25,611 bases of DNA from Deltaproteobacteria bacterium UBA5205 (lineage in GTDB: Bacteria; Desulfobacterota; Syntrophorhabdia; Syntrophorhabdales; Syntrophorhabdaceae): NCBI GenBank assembly GCA_002412715.1, contig DHVP01000028.1, positions 1 through 25,611 of the forward strand, given 5' to 3'. Position numbers and translations under genes: made by a program. Positions 15,270 through 23,609 of this stretch are shown in pieces; within the stretch, counting starts at the first letter, position 1, and each line of letters opens with the position of its first letter. Below the pieces are notes generated by a model, which searched no databases, was not told the DNA's origin, and was given only the letters and a program-made list of their open reading frames with translations.

Positions 15270-16894
15270 TATTGGGCCTCCTTTAAAATTTTCACCAGTT
15301 CCAGCTTCTTTACCTTGTTCGTGGCGAGCGTTGTCGGCAGCTCCTTCATGAATTCCACTCTCCGGGGCACCTTGTAGTTAGCCAGCCGTCCCTTGCAGTA
15401 ATCGATGACCTCTTCATGCGTCGCGGTCATTCCTTCGCGCAACACCAGGCAGGCGACGATCACATCGTCCTTCCCTTCCTGGGGAAGACCGACAACCGCC
15501 GCCTGTTCCACGTACGAGAGGCTATAGAGCACTTCCTCCACTTCGAGGGGGTAGATATTGTAACCTCCCCCAATGATGAGGTCGGTCTTTCTTCCGAGGA
15601 AATGGAGATAGCCTTTCTCGTCCATCATCCCGATGTCGCTTGTATATATAAAACCATCCTTGTCGACCACTTTCGCCGTCAACTCGGGGTTCATGTAGTA
15701 GCCGATCATGAGGTTGCCGCCCCTTAACGCTATCTCTCCGGGCGTGCCCACCGGCAGGGGCTTACGGTTCTCGTCCACGATCCGCGCCTCGGCACCCCGT
15801 ACGGGTTTTCCGATGGTGGTCGCCTTTACCTCGGGCAGATCGTCATATTCGCTGATGGTGCTGCAGGGGATCTCCGAAAGCCCGTATGCAACGCTGACAT
15901 TGCATCCCATGTCGCCCTGTACCGCCTTTACAAGCTCGAGCGGGCATGTCGCCCCGGACATGTATCCGGTCCTCAAGGACGAGATATCGTATTTCCTGAA
16001 GTCCGGCGAGTCGAGCATGTAGGCAAACATCGTCGGAACGCCGTAGAGGACGGAAACCCGATGCTCATCGACCAATTGAAGCGCGCGCTGCGCGTTGAAC
16101 ACGTCCATGATGACCATTTTGCACCCGCACAGGATGGCATGGGAGGGTATGGTAAAACCGCCGAACTCATGGCAGAAGGGCAGGGGATTGAGAAGCACGT
16201 CCTCTTCGGTTAGCTTCATGCGTTCGGCGTTGCGGATGCCCGTCCAGACCCGTCCATGGTGGGAGCCAACAACCGCCTTCGGCTGTGATGTCGTGCCCGA
16301 CGTAAAGAGTATCGAGGCAGGCGCGGCATCCGGTACAGCCTGCGCCTTCAACGTTTCTATCTCCTCCCAGCTTGCGCGATACCTGAAAAGCTCTTCGATA
16401 TCCGTCATGCTCTTCGGCAGAGTCCCCCCGTCCACAAATATATTCTTGAGGTCCGGCAGACCGGGCAGGACTTCTTCCATGATTGCCACGAAATCGGCCT
16501 TCAGAAAGGCATCGATCATAAAGAGAAACCTGGCCGAGGAAAAGCCGAGCATGAAGTTGAGTTCATGTGCCCTGTAGCGTGTATTCAGGGGAATCATCAC
16601 GGCACCGGTCTTCAGTATCGCAAACTGCAGAAGCATATAGCGTATGCTGTTCTGGAACAGCAACCCGCACGGTTCACCCGACTGCAGCCCCTTCTTTCTC
16701 AGCGCTGCCGCGAGGTGGTCGGTGGCGTCGCTGAATTCCCTGAACGTCAACGACTGATTCCCGTCGGTAATGAACACCTTGTCCGGATACTTCTTCGCCT
16801 GCGCATCAAGCACCTGTGTAAAATTCAACCCTTCATATTCCTCAAGCGTGGACACCTCTTGCGGTGCCGCCGCGGCTCTCTTATCTGTGTTCAT
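15269..16894 (-). CDS. AMP-dependent acyl-CoA ligase, module B
   Basis: This 541-residue ANL-superfamily ligase is predicted to activate a carboxylic acid to acyl-CoA. The phosphate loop is FTSGTTSQPKA, in which the usual Gly before the Lys-Pro region is Ser-Gln. YGLSEIP, TSDIG and GRKTDLIIGGGYNIYP follow in the expected order. The C-terminal lysine motif reads ATNKVKKLEL where many relatives have TGK, so the lysine is kept but the Gly is Asn. It is clearly related to the module A ligase but not near-identical. The ATG at 16894 has GGAGG about 6 bases upstream. It lies 65 bases after livF-B with no terminator, so it probably belongs to the transporter transcript. The substrate is unknown. Confidence 0.92.
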   Translation of the reverse strand: MNTDKRAAAAPQEVSTLEEYEGLNFTQVLDAQAKKYPDKVFITDGNQSLTFREFSDATDHLAAALRKKGLQSGEPCGLLFQNSIRYMLLQFAILKTGAVMIPLNTRYRAHELNFMLGFSSARFLFMIDAFLKADFVAIMEEVLPGLPDLKNIFVDGGTLPKSMTDIEELFRYRASWEEIETLKAQAVPDAAPASILFTSGTTSQPKAVVGSHHGRVWTGIRNAERMKLTEEDVLLNPLPFCHEFGGFTIPSHAILCGCKMVIMDVFNAQRALQLVDEHRVSVLYGVPTMFAYMLDSPDFRKYDISSLRTGYMSGATCPLELVKAVQGDMGCNVSVAYGLSEIPCSTISEYDDLPEVKATTIGKPVRGAEARIVDENRKPLPVGTPGEIALRGGNLMIGYYMNPELTAKVVDKDGFIYTSDIGMMDEKGYLHFLGRKTDLIIGGGYNIYPLEVEEVLYSLSYVEQAAVVGLPQEGKDDVIVACLVLREGMTATHEEVIDYCKGRLANYKVPRRVEFMKELPTTLATNKVKKLELVKILKEAQ

Positions 16895-16959
16895 GTCGTT
16901 CCTCCGCAGTAGTCTTCACAATTAGAGAAGTAAATGAGCAGCCAGTTCTATGCTCTTTT

Positions 16960-17688
16960 TTAACAAGCCTTCCCGACCAGGCCGAGGTAGGCCTCCCGTA
17001 CCTCTTTCGACCCTTTCAACACTTTGCAGTCACCTTCCATGACAACCTTTCCGAGATCGAGCACGTATCCGCGGTCTGCAAATGAAAGGGCGAGGTTCGC
17101 GTTCTGCTCGACGAGCAGGATCGTAAGCCCCTTTTGTTTCAGCACCTCCAGCGTTTCAAAAATCCTGTCGACAAGAATCGGAGCGAGGCCGAGGGACGGC
17201 TCGTCCAGAAGGAGCAATATCGGGTGGCTCATAAGTGCCATGCCTATAGCCAGCATTTGTTGCTGGCCTCCCGAAAGGCTTCCGGCTTTCTGGTTCAGGC
17301 GGTCCTTTACTTCCGGGAAAAGCCCGTACACGAACTCAAAGTCATTTTTCAGCTCGTCCTTCGATATTTTCCTGTAAACGGGATAGCTGCCCATTCTCAG
17401 GTTCTGTAAAACCGTATAGTTGCCGAAAATAGGTCTGCCTTCGGGCACCTGGACTATTCCCATTCTTGTTATTTTATGGGGAGCGACCTTCGATATTTCC
17501 TTTCCTTCAAACTCGATACTGCCCGCCCTGGGCTTCAAGATCCCGCTTATGGCATTGATCAGCGTCGTCTTTCCTGCCCCGTTATTTCCGATAAGGGTGA
17601 CAACCTCACCTTTCTTGACGCTCATGGACACACCCTTGAGCACTCTTACCTGGTCGTATGCGGTTTCGATATTCTTGACCTCAAGCAT
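16960..17688 (-). CDS. livF: Branched-chain-type ABC transporter ATP-binding protein LivF, module B
   Basis: This 242-residue ATPase subunit has Walker A GNNGAGKTT (34-42), signature LSGGQ (138-142) and Walker B LLLLDEP (158-164), followed by SLGLAP. The ATG at 17688 has GGGAGG 8 bases upstream and overlaps the livG stop by 8 bases (ATGCTTGA). A TTG at 17709 would add seven residues but has no ribosome binding site of its own and is rejected. The stop is followed by a short A-rich stretch but no good terminator stem, so read-through into the ligase gene is expected. Function and family are secure; the solute is unknown. Confidence 0.95.
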   Translation of the reverse strand: MLEVKNIETAYDQVRVLKGVSMSVKKGEVVTLIGNNGAGKTTLINAISGILKPRAGSIEFEGKEISKVAPHKITRMGIVQVPEGRPIFGNYTVLQNLRMGSYPVYRKISKDELKNDFEFVYGLFPEVKDRLNQKAGSLSGGQQQMLAIGMALMSHPILLLLDEPSLGLAPILVDRIFETLEVLKQKGLTILLVEQNANLALSFADRGYVLDLGKVVMEGDCKVLKGSKEVREAYLGLVGKAC

Positions 17689-18454
17689 CGTGTGTGCCTC
17701 CCTTACCAAGATATGCTTCGATGACTTCTTTGTTGCGTTGTACTTCTTCCGGAGTCCCGTCGGCTATCTTCACGCCGTAGTTTATGACCGTTATCCTGTC
17801 ACAGAGTCTCATGACCATCTGCATATCATGCTCCACGAGCAGAATTGTCAGACCGCCGTCGATCAACTTTCTCAGGAAAACGCTCAATTCCTCCGTTTCA
17901 TTGTGGTTAAGCCCGGCGGCCGGCTCATCAAGGAGAAGGATCTTGCCTTCGGCCATGAGGATGCGGGCGATTTCGAGGATCCTCTGCCTTCCATAGGGCA
18001 GGTTTTTTGCCAGAGACTCACGCAGATGGTAAAGGCCTACCTTCTCCAGCACCTCTTCCGCTTTCTTTCGGGTCTCAGCAAATTCCCGCTTTCCCCACGG
18101 CAATCCGAGGGCTGCCGTCCCCAGCTCCGTTTTTGTCTTCGTATATCGTCCAGCCATTACATTTTGCAGAACAGTCATTTCATTGAACGTTTTGAGGTTC
18201 TGGAAAGTCCTCAGGATACCAAGACGGGCTATCTGGTGGACCCTCAGATGATGGATCGCCTTCCCTTCAAATGTGATTTCACCTTCACTGACCGGCAATA
18301 CGCCGGTAATGAGGTTGAAGAGTGTCGTCTTGCCCGCGCCGTTCGGCCCTATGATGGCATGGATATCGCCTTGTTTTATATCGAAGGACACCCCGTCTAC
18401 CGCTCGAAGTCCTCCAAACTGTTTGCTCACACCCTTCAAAACAAGCAATTCCAT
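17681..18454 (-). CDS. livG: Branched-chain-type ABC transporter ATP-binding protein LivG, module B
   Basis: This 257-residue ATPase subunit has Walker A GPNGAGKTT (36-44), signature LPYGR (152-156), which is the usual LivG form, and Walker B ILLLDEP (172-178), followed by AAGLN. The module A LivG has LSHGD at the signature instead, so the two sets are not recent copies. The ATG at 18454 follows AAAGGAG by 6 bases. The gene overlaps livF by 8 bases and lies 36 bases after livM. The C-terminal extension (EEVQRNKEVIEAYLG) is typical of LivG. Confidence 0.95.
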   Translation of the reverse strand: MELLVLKGVSKQFGGLRAVDGVSFDIKQGDIHAIIGPNGAGKTTLFNLITGVLPVSEGEITFEGKAIHHLRVHQIARLGILRTFQNLKTFNEMTVLQNVMAGRYTKTKTELGTAALGLPWGKREFAETRKKAEEVLEKVGLYHLRESLAKNLPYGRQRILEIARILMAEGKILLLDEPAAGLNHNETEELSVFLRKLIDGGLTILLVEHDMQMVMRLCDRITVINYGVKIADGTPEEVQRNKEVIEAYLGKGGTHDA

Positions 18455-18490
18455 TGTCAGCTCCTTTAACTAGATCTAAAAAATCTTCTC

Positions 18491-19477
18491 CTAAACCTGT
18501 TCCCTTTCCGCAGCCTCTTCCGGCTCATTGACCTTTTCTCCACTGAGCTTCCCGCGGATAAAACCGACAAATGACGAAAACAGGCCGACTATTCCTTTTG
18601 GCGCAAAGATCACCACCAGAAGCAGGATGACCCCGTATACAAGGAGCCGGTATTCTTCAAACTCATAGAGAAATTCGGGGAGAAGCGTAATAACGACCGC
18701 TCCGACCACGCTTCCCGCCATGCTCGCCAGGCCTCCCACGACGATGATGACAAGCACCTCGATCGACAGAGGGAGCGCAAAGCTCTCAGGACTTACAAAA
18801 AGCGTCAGGTGAGCGTAGATCGAACCCGCAAATGCGGCAAGGGCCCCTGAAATTGCGAAGACCATCACCTTGTAGTAGAGGACATTGACACCGAGCGATT
18901 CGGCGGCCTCCTCGTTTTCCCGGATAGTCTCGAGGGCAATACCCACTCGCGAATTAACCAGGTTTCGTATCATGATAAAGATGATCAATGTGAATAGAGC
19001 AACGAAATAGTACAAAGCGACGCCTTGCAGCGGATACCCGAAAATAGTCGGCGCCTGTATCCCCATGACACCTTCAGCCCCGTTCGTGAGCCACTTGGCA
19101 TTAAGCAGGAAAAGCGTGGTCACCAGGCATAGCGCAAGGGTTGCCAGGGCGAGGTAATGGTCCTTCAGCTTCAGGGTGGGTATACCTATGAATATCGCCA
19201 CGATCACGGCAAAAATTATGGCGATAGGCGTCGTCACCCAAAAGGAGAGTCCGGCATGGACCTCCAGAAGTGACGTCGCATATGCTCCTATGGCGTAAAA
19301 AGTGGCATGAGCCAACGATATCTGGCCCGTATAACCGAAGAGAAGATTGAGGCCGACAGCCAGTATTACCATGATCCCTATCATGACGGCTGTATGAACA
19401 TAATAAGGATTGGTGGTGAAGATCGGCCAGATGGCCAGAAAGACCACTAACGCTGCAATTGATAGTTTTTTCAGCAT
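18491..19477 (-). CDS. livM: Branched-chain-type ABC transporter permease LivM, module B
   Basis: This 328-residue membrane permease has many hydrophobic helices. The LivM motif GYTGQISLAHATFYAIGAYA is in the N-terminal third and the coupling loop GGLASMAGSVVGA lies near residue 255. After APKGIVGLF the C-terminus ends in a charged tail (KVNEPEEAAEREQV) that is longer than that of the module A copy. The ATG at 19477 has GGGGAG 8 bases upstream and is 19 bases after the livH stop. With LivH it forms the channel of the second importer. No unusual features are seen apart from the acidic tail. Confidence 0.93.
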   Translation of the reverse strand: MLKKLSIAALVVFLAIWPIFTTNPYYVHTAVMIGIMVILAVGLNLLFGYTGQISLAHATFYAIGAYATSLLEVHAGLSFWVTTPIAIIFAVIVAIFIGIPTLKLKDHYLALATLALCLVTTLFLLNAKWLTNGAEGVMGIQAPTIFGYPLQGVALYYFVALFTLIIFIMIRNLVNSRVGIALETIRENEEAAESLGVNVLYYKVMVFAISGALAAFAGSIYAHLTLFVSPESFALPLSIEVLVIIVVGGLASMAGSVVGAVVITLLPEFLYEFEEYRLLVYGVILLLVVIFAPKGIVGLFSSFVGFIRGKLSGEKVNEPEEAAEREQV

Positions 19478-19496
19478 GACCTGTACTCCCCTTTAC

Positions 19497-20363
19497 TTAG
19501 CGGCTTGAAACACCCAGAATCCCCTGCGGCCGCACGTAAAGTACGACGAGCAGGATGATGAAGGCCATAATAGTCGAATATGCGGTCGAAATATACACGC
19601 CCAGAATTGCTTCCAGAAGACCAAGGAGCAACCCGCCGATAATGGCGCCAACGGGAGATCCCATTCCGCCGATCGCCGCGGCGCAAAAACCCTTTATTCC
19701 AAGATCGAAGCCGATGAAGCTCGAAACGAAGGAGATCGGACCAACCACGACGCCTGCCAGTGCGGATGAAGCCCCGGACAGGATAAAAGACGTGATGATC
19801 ATCCCCCGCACATTCACTCCGCAAAGATGCGCCATCTTCGGATTGAACGCCGAAGCCACCAGGGCCATGCCAAACATGGTTTTCGAAAAGAAATACCACA
19901 GGAGGAACATGGAAACCACGGCAGCACCGATTACGGCCACACTCTGGGACTGTATGCTCGAATTCCCCAGATTAAAGATCTCCTGTGAAAAAAAACCCTG
20001 AATAACGAGGGGATATTTTCCCCAGATAACCTCCGCAAGGTTTTTGAAAATGATGGAGAACGAGATGAATGCGCAGACCATCATCACGATGCTTGCGCCC
20101 TTCTTGCGCAAAGGATTGATGGCAAGCGCCTCTATCAGAACGGCAACCAGGGAGATTGTGACAAGTGAAAGAAAAAGGCTCACGATAAAGGGGAGCTTCA
20201 GCACTACCGTTCCCGTATAGTGCATCATGGCCCCCAACATGAGGAACTCGCCTTGCGCGAAGTTCATGATCTGGCTGGAGTTGAAAACCAGGGCGAACCC
20301 GAATCCTACCATGGCGTAGATGCAGCCCATGGTTATTCCCGATATGATGATCTGTAAAATCAC
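19497..20363 (-). CDS. livH: Branched-chain-type ABC transporter permease LivH, module B
   Basis: This 288-residue membrane permease carries NFAQGE at 34-39 in the N-terminal motif SSQIMNFAQGEFLMLGA, and GGMGSPVGAIIGG as the coupling loop near residue 230. The start is GTG at 20363, with GGAGG 5 bases upstream. It is 71 bases after the livK stop, and that gap contains a large GC-rich hairpin, the same arrangement as in module A. The C-terminal YVRPQGILG is typical of LivH. It works with the module B LivM, LivG and LivF. Confidence 0.93.
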   Translation of the reverse strand: MILQIIISGITMGCIYAMVGFGFALVFNSSQIMNFAQGEFLMLGAMMHYTGTVVLKLPFIVSLFLSLVTISLVAVLIEALAINPLRKKGASIVMMVCAFISFSIIFKNLAEVIWGKYPLVIQGFFSQEIFNLGNSSIQSQSVAVIGAAVVSMFLLWYFFSKTMFGMALVASAFNPKMAHLCGVNVRGMIITSFILSGASSALAGVVVGPISFVSSFIGFDLGIKGFCAAAIGGMGSPVGAIIGGLLLGLLEAILGVYISTAYSTIMAFIILLVVLYVRPQGILGVSSR

Positions 20364-20381
20364 TGTTTCCTCCGGGCGAGT

Positions 20382-20424
20382 CAGACCCCGGGACGGGATG
20401 AATTGCTCGCCCGCCCCGGGTCTG
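20382..20424 (-). terminator. Attenuator-like hairpin between livK and livH, module B
   Basis: A long GC-rich imperfect stem joins 20382-20397 (CAGACCCCGGGACGGG) with 20410-20424, with one bulge and a 12-base loop. It begins 10 bases after the livK stop. No U-tract follows in the transcribed direction, so partial attenuation or protection of the livK message is more likely than full termination. Confidence 0.55.
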
Positions 20425-20434
20425 TGTCAGATAG

Positions 20435-21574
20435 TTATTTCAGCATTTCGTAGTCGTTGTTGTGGATCTTCCAGAGAGCAAGCTGGGAAGCATCAATAGC
20501 GTTTTTCCGGGTGCTGCTCCATGCGAATGAGGTGCCCACCTTGCAGGTGGCGCCGTTGACCGTGATGCCCGCACGCATTGCGTCAGCCAATGCCTGCCCG
20601 CCCTGCCCCTTGCTCTTCTCCAGTGCCTTGGCCAGCCCGTAGATGGCATCATATGCCTGGCTTGCCGGGTGGTAGGTGGGGATGACATTGTAACGGGCCC
20701 TGTACCTCTTGATGAACTCCTTGAACTGCGGTTTGTTGCCATCGACTGTGTCTGCAAAGATCCAGCCTTCCAGTTTGTCGGCTGCTTTCAGGGTGATGCG
20801 CATACCAAGGCCATTGTTTCCTGCAACAGGCACATCATAGTTGACCTGTTTCATCAGCTTTCCGATCGTGATGGCGTCGGCGCCGACAACGCTCGCGCAG
20901 ATGAAGTCCGCGCCGGCATTTTTGATCCTGGTGATCTGAGGCATGAGATTCAGGGTGTTGACCTCGAACTTCTCTTCGATGACCACCTTAATCCCTCTCT
21001 TTGCAAAGGCCTTCTTGAACTCCGTGGCTCCACCCTCGCCGAGACCCGATGTGTCGTGAAGCAGGGCGAACTTTTTGTATTTCCCGGCGACGAGATCTAC
21101 GATACCCTGCACCTGATCGCTCCATTTACATGCGGAGCCGAAGATGAACGGCATGTCGTTGCTGAAGATCGCGTCGTTGATGGCCGGTGTGACCATGACG
21201 GTTTTCGCCGTGTTGGCAACCTGGCGGGTGGCAAGTGCGCAGCCGGAACCGGCGGGCCCAAGAACGACCGTAACCTTGTCCTTGTTGATGAGCCTCTGGA
21301 TGCCACTGACGGATTTTGACGGGCTGTTCTCGTCATCAACGATGACCGGCTCGAGTTTCCTCTTTACCGACCCGCACTGGACACCGCCCTTCGCATTGAT
21401 CTCCTCAATGGCAAGCTTGGCTCCTTGCAGCATCGGTTCACCGATGTCCGACGCGGGACCCGTAAAGACACCGAGGATACCGATCTTGATCGGCTCTTCA
21501 GCATAAGACACCGGGATCACGGTAAACGCGAATAAGACGGCGATACCAACCAATAACACCAAAAGTCTTTTCAT
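20435..21574 (-). CDS. livK: Periplasmic substrate-binding protein of a branched-chain-type ABC importer, module B
   Basis: This 379-residue secreted binding protein has a Sec signal peptide over residues 1-25 (KRLLVLLVG core, SYA before Glu-Glu). The mature Peripla_BP_6 domain starts IKIGILGVFTGPASDIGEP, with INAKGGV near residue 61. Cysteines appear in QCGS, SGCAL, SACKW and ATCKVG, so one or two periplasmic disulfides are possible. The ligand region differs clearly from the module A protein, for example lacking its DYAWP segment, which suggests a different solute. The ATG at 21574 follows AAGGAGG by about 7 bases. It is the first gene of module B, about 110 bases downstream of a predicted sigma-54 start site. 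Confidence 0.93.
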   Translation of the reverse strand: MKRLLVLLVGIAVLFAFTVIPVSYAEEPIKIGILGVFTGPASDIGEPMLQGAKLAIEEINAKGGVQCGSVKRKLEPVIVDDENSPSKSVSGIQRLINKDKVTVVLGPAGSGCALATRQVANTAKTVMVTPAINDAIFSNDMPFIFGSACKWSDQVQGIVDLVAGKYKKFALLHDTSGLGEGGATEFKKAFAKRGIKVVIEEKFEVNTLNLMPQITRIKNAGADFICASVVGADAITIGKLMKQVNYDVPVAGNNGLGMRITLKAADKLEGWIFADTVDGNKPQFKEFIKRYRARYNVIPTYHPASQAYDAIYGLAKALEKSKGQGGQALADAMRAGITVNGATCKVGTSFAWSSTRKNAIDASQLALWKIHNNDYEMLK

Positions 21575-21695
21575 TATCCCCTCCTTGGGAGTTTAGTTGA
21601 GTCCTTCATCCTTACACTTTCCGTCCTGTCTATGTGATATCCGCCGGGTTTTCGCATCATGTCTTTCGCGAATCCTTGGACATGGCGATTGAGAT

Positions 21696-21711
21696 TGCAA
21701 TCACTATGCCA
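21696..21711 (-). promoter_or_regulatory. Sigma-54 promoter of module B
   Basis: TGGCATAGTGATTGCA on the minus strand fits the -24/-12 consensus, with GG and GC separated by exactly 10 bases. The predicted start is near 21685, leaving a leader of about 110 bases before livK-B. The neighbouring upstream gene encodes a sigma-54 activator. A 10-bp palindrome, ATCATATGAT (21812-21821), lies about 100 bases upstream, where activator sites usually sit. Confidence 0.75.
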
Positions 21712-21822
21712 GAGAAACGGCAAGGAGAGCACGTGGGCGAGAACGCCGGATCTTCCCCTCTTTAGCGTCTTGAGCACTTTACGTTTACGGCGGAGTCTAC
21801 TGCAGGATGGAATCATATGATA

Positions 21823-23511
21823 CTAAGTTGCATCATAATTCTTTTTGGTAAGCTTTTGCATCTTACGCACGAACGTGCTTTGGTTCATATTTAAACTCTT
21901 TGCTGCTTTATAGGTGCTGCCAAACCGCTCCATCGCGGCTTTGAGCATCTCATACTCAACCTTTTCCAGGGTCCCGTTGAGAGAATTCTCCGTTGCTTCC
22001 TTGCCGCAAATGGTCAATGGAAGGTCTTCAACGGATATTGTGTCCCCCTTGCTGACCATATATGCCTGTTCGATAATATTTGAAAGCTCCCGGACGTTGC
22101 CCGGAAAGGAATAGTAGGACAGTGTCTGGAACACCTTCGGCTCGAAGGACTTGTTCGATTGGTAGCGGGTATTCAATCTTCCGAGAAAATGTTGAATGAG
22201 AGGGATAATGTCTTCCGGCCGTTCCTTGAGAGGCGGTATCACAAGAGAGATCGTGCTGAGGCGGAAGAAAAGGTCGTGCCTGAACTTTTTCTTTTCGATA
22301 AGATCCGCCATATCCTGATTGGTTGCCGCCATTATCCGAACCTGCAGGCGCACCCTCTTGGTCGATCCGAGCCGGGCAACCTCCTTGTCCTCTATTACGG
22401 TCAGGAGTTTTGCCTGCAGTCTCAGGCTCATGTCCCCGATCTCGTCGAGAAAGACGGTTCCCTTATCTGCAACCTCAAGAAGCCCTTTCTTTCCCTTGAC
22501 GCTGGCCCCGGAAAAGGCCCCCGGGTCATAACCGAAAAGTTCGCTCTCGAAGAGGTCTTCAGGGATACCCGCGCAGTTAATTTTCACAAAAGGTCCGTCT
22601 CTTCTGCCGGACCCCTCGTGGATGAGCCGCGCTATCAGACCCTTGCCGACCCCCGATTCTCCGGTTATGAGCACATTGGAGTCGAAGTGCGCTACTTTTG
22701 ACACCATATCCAGTATATCGAGCATCTTCTTGTTGAAGGTGAGAAACTTGGAACGATGTTCATGGAAGGCCTTCAGTTTGTCAAGTTCGGCAAGATACCT
22801 GTTGGCCTCCAGCGTACGTTCGTGAAGTTCATTTCTTAATTCGACAAGCTCGGTTATATCACGGACGTTATTGACAACAAGAATGACCTCTTTTGTTGCC
22901 GGGTCCAGCACCGGGTTGCCGGTCACGAGAAATTTCTTGCCGCCCTTCGATTCCTGCACGATGGTCACAGGTACCTTCTTTTCGATGACCTCAAGGCTTA
23001 CCGAGCGGTCGATGATGCCGTTTCGTACGGAATCTTTCGTGTTCTTGCCCAATACCTCTTCGCGGCGTATGCCGGCAATGCGCTCGTAGGCCTTGTTCAC
23101 CATTATCGTGTTCGATTGGCCGTCGGTTATGTACAACCCATCGTACGTGTTCTCGAGTATGGCCTCGAAATCGTAGGGTGATTTCTTAAAAAGTCTTGGG
23201 AACTTGTCGAAAGCGAAGAGCATGAACACCTTGTTGGTATTTCCTTCGCTGCTGTTGTTGAAAGGGAAGGTCTGCACGAGCACCTTCCTGCCCTTCGACA
23301 GAGGTATGATCTCGAGTTGATCCTCTTCCGAAGATCCGGCGGGCTTGAGGATCACAAACCTTTCGAGCAGATCATCGGGAATATCGCTCGCGGAGTCATA
23401 CCCCAGCAATTCAAGGGTCTTCTGATTGAGTGCCAGTACACGGCCGTTTTGATCAAGCGCAAGGACTCCATACATTATAGAGTCAAGTATGGAGAGATAG
23501 AGATCGTTCAT
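21823..23511 (-). CDS. Sigma-54-dependent transcriptional activator with two PAS domains
   Basis: This 562-residue cytoplasmic enhancer-binding protein has a PAS domain at about 3-100, a second PAS at about 115-225, a short linker helix and an AAA+ domain at about 260-495. Walker A is GESGVGKG (284-291) and Walker B VFLDEIG (353-359). The sigma-54 contact loop is GAFSGA (331-336), a Ser for Thr variant of GAFTGA. The C-terminal Fis/TyrR-like helix-turn-helix (about 518-558) contains STYKAAKSLNMNQSTFVRKM. There is no receiver domain, so a small ligand or the redox state sensed by PAS is the likely signal. It lies directly upstream of a sigma-54 promoter and the module B operon, its probable target. 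The ATG at 23511 has no clear ribosome binding site. TTGTTA (23557..23552) and TAAGAT (23533..23528), 18 bases apart, are a possible promoter. Confidence 0.93.
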   Translation of the reverse strand: MNDLYLSILDSIMYGVLALDQNGRVLALNQKTLELLGYDSASDIPDDLLERFVILKPAGSSEEDQLEIIPLSKGRKVLVQTFPFNNSSEGNTNKVFMLFAFDKFPRLFKKSPYDFEAILENTYDGLYITDGQSNTIMVNKAYERIAGIRREEVLGKNTKDSVRNGIIDRSVSLEVIEKKVPVTIVQESKGGKKFLVTGNPVLDPATKEVILVVNNVRDITELVELRNELHERTLEANRYLAELDKLKAFHEHRSKFLTFNKKMLDILDMVSKVAHFDSNVLITGESGVGKGLIARLIHEGSGRRDGPFVKINCAGIPEDLFESELFGYDPGAFSGASVKGKKGLLEVADKGTVFLDEIGDMSLRLQAKLLTVIEDKEVARLGSTKRVRLQVRIMAATNQDMADLIEKKKFRHDLFFRLSTISLVIPPLKERPEDIIPLIQHFLGRLNTRYQSNKSFEPKVFQTLSYYSFPGNVRELSNIIEQAYMVSKGDTISVEDLPLTICGKEATENSLNGTLEKVEYEMLKAAMERFGSTYKAAKSLNMNQSTFVRKMQKLTKKNYDAT

Positions 23512-23527
23512 AACAACAAACCTGATT

Positions 23528-23557
23528 ATCTTAACGCAAAATGTCCATTAATAACAA
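23528..23557 (-). promoter_or_regulatory. Possible sigma-70 promoter of the sigma-54 activator gene
   Basis: TTGTTA (23557..23552) and TAAGAT (23533..23528) are separated by 18 bases and lie about 17 bases before the ATG at 23511. Both hexamers are imperfect, so this is a moderate candidate. Confidence 0.4.
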
Positions 23558-23609
23558 GGATTATCGACGAAGTAGGGGGGATCCGCGTTCAGGACCGGAG
23601 AATGAGCCC

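Noticed and set aside
17689..17709. TTG start for livF-B
   Set aside because: It has no ribosome binding site, whereas GGGAGG precedes the ATG at 17688.
21574..21816. Minus-strand open frame of 80 codons between the activator and livK-B
   Set aside because: It spans the predicted sigma-54 promoter, is basic and low in hydrophobic order, has no ribosome binding site, and ends at the livK start.
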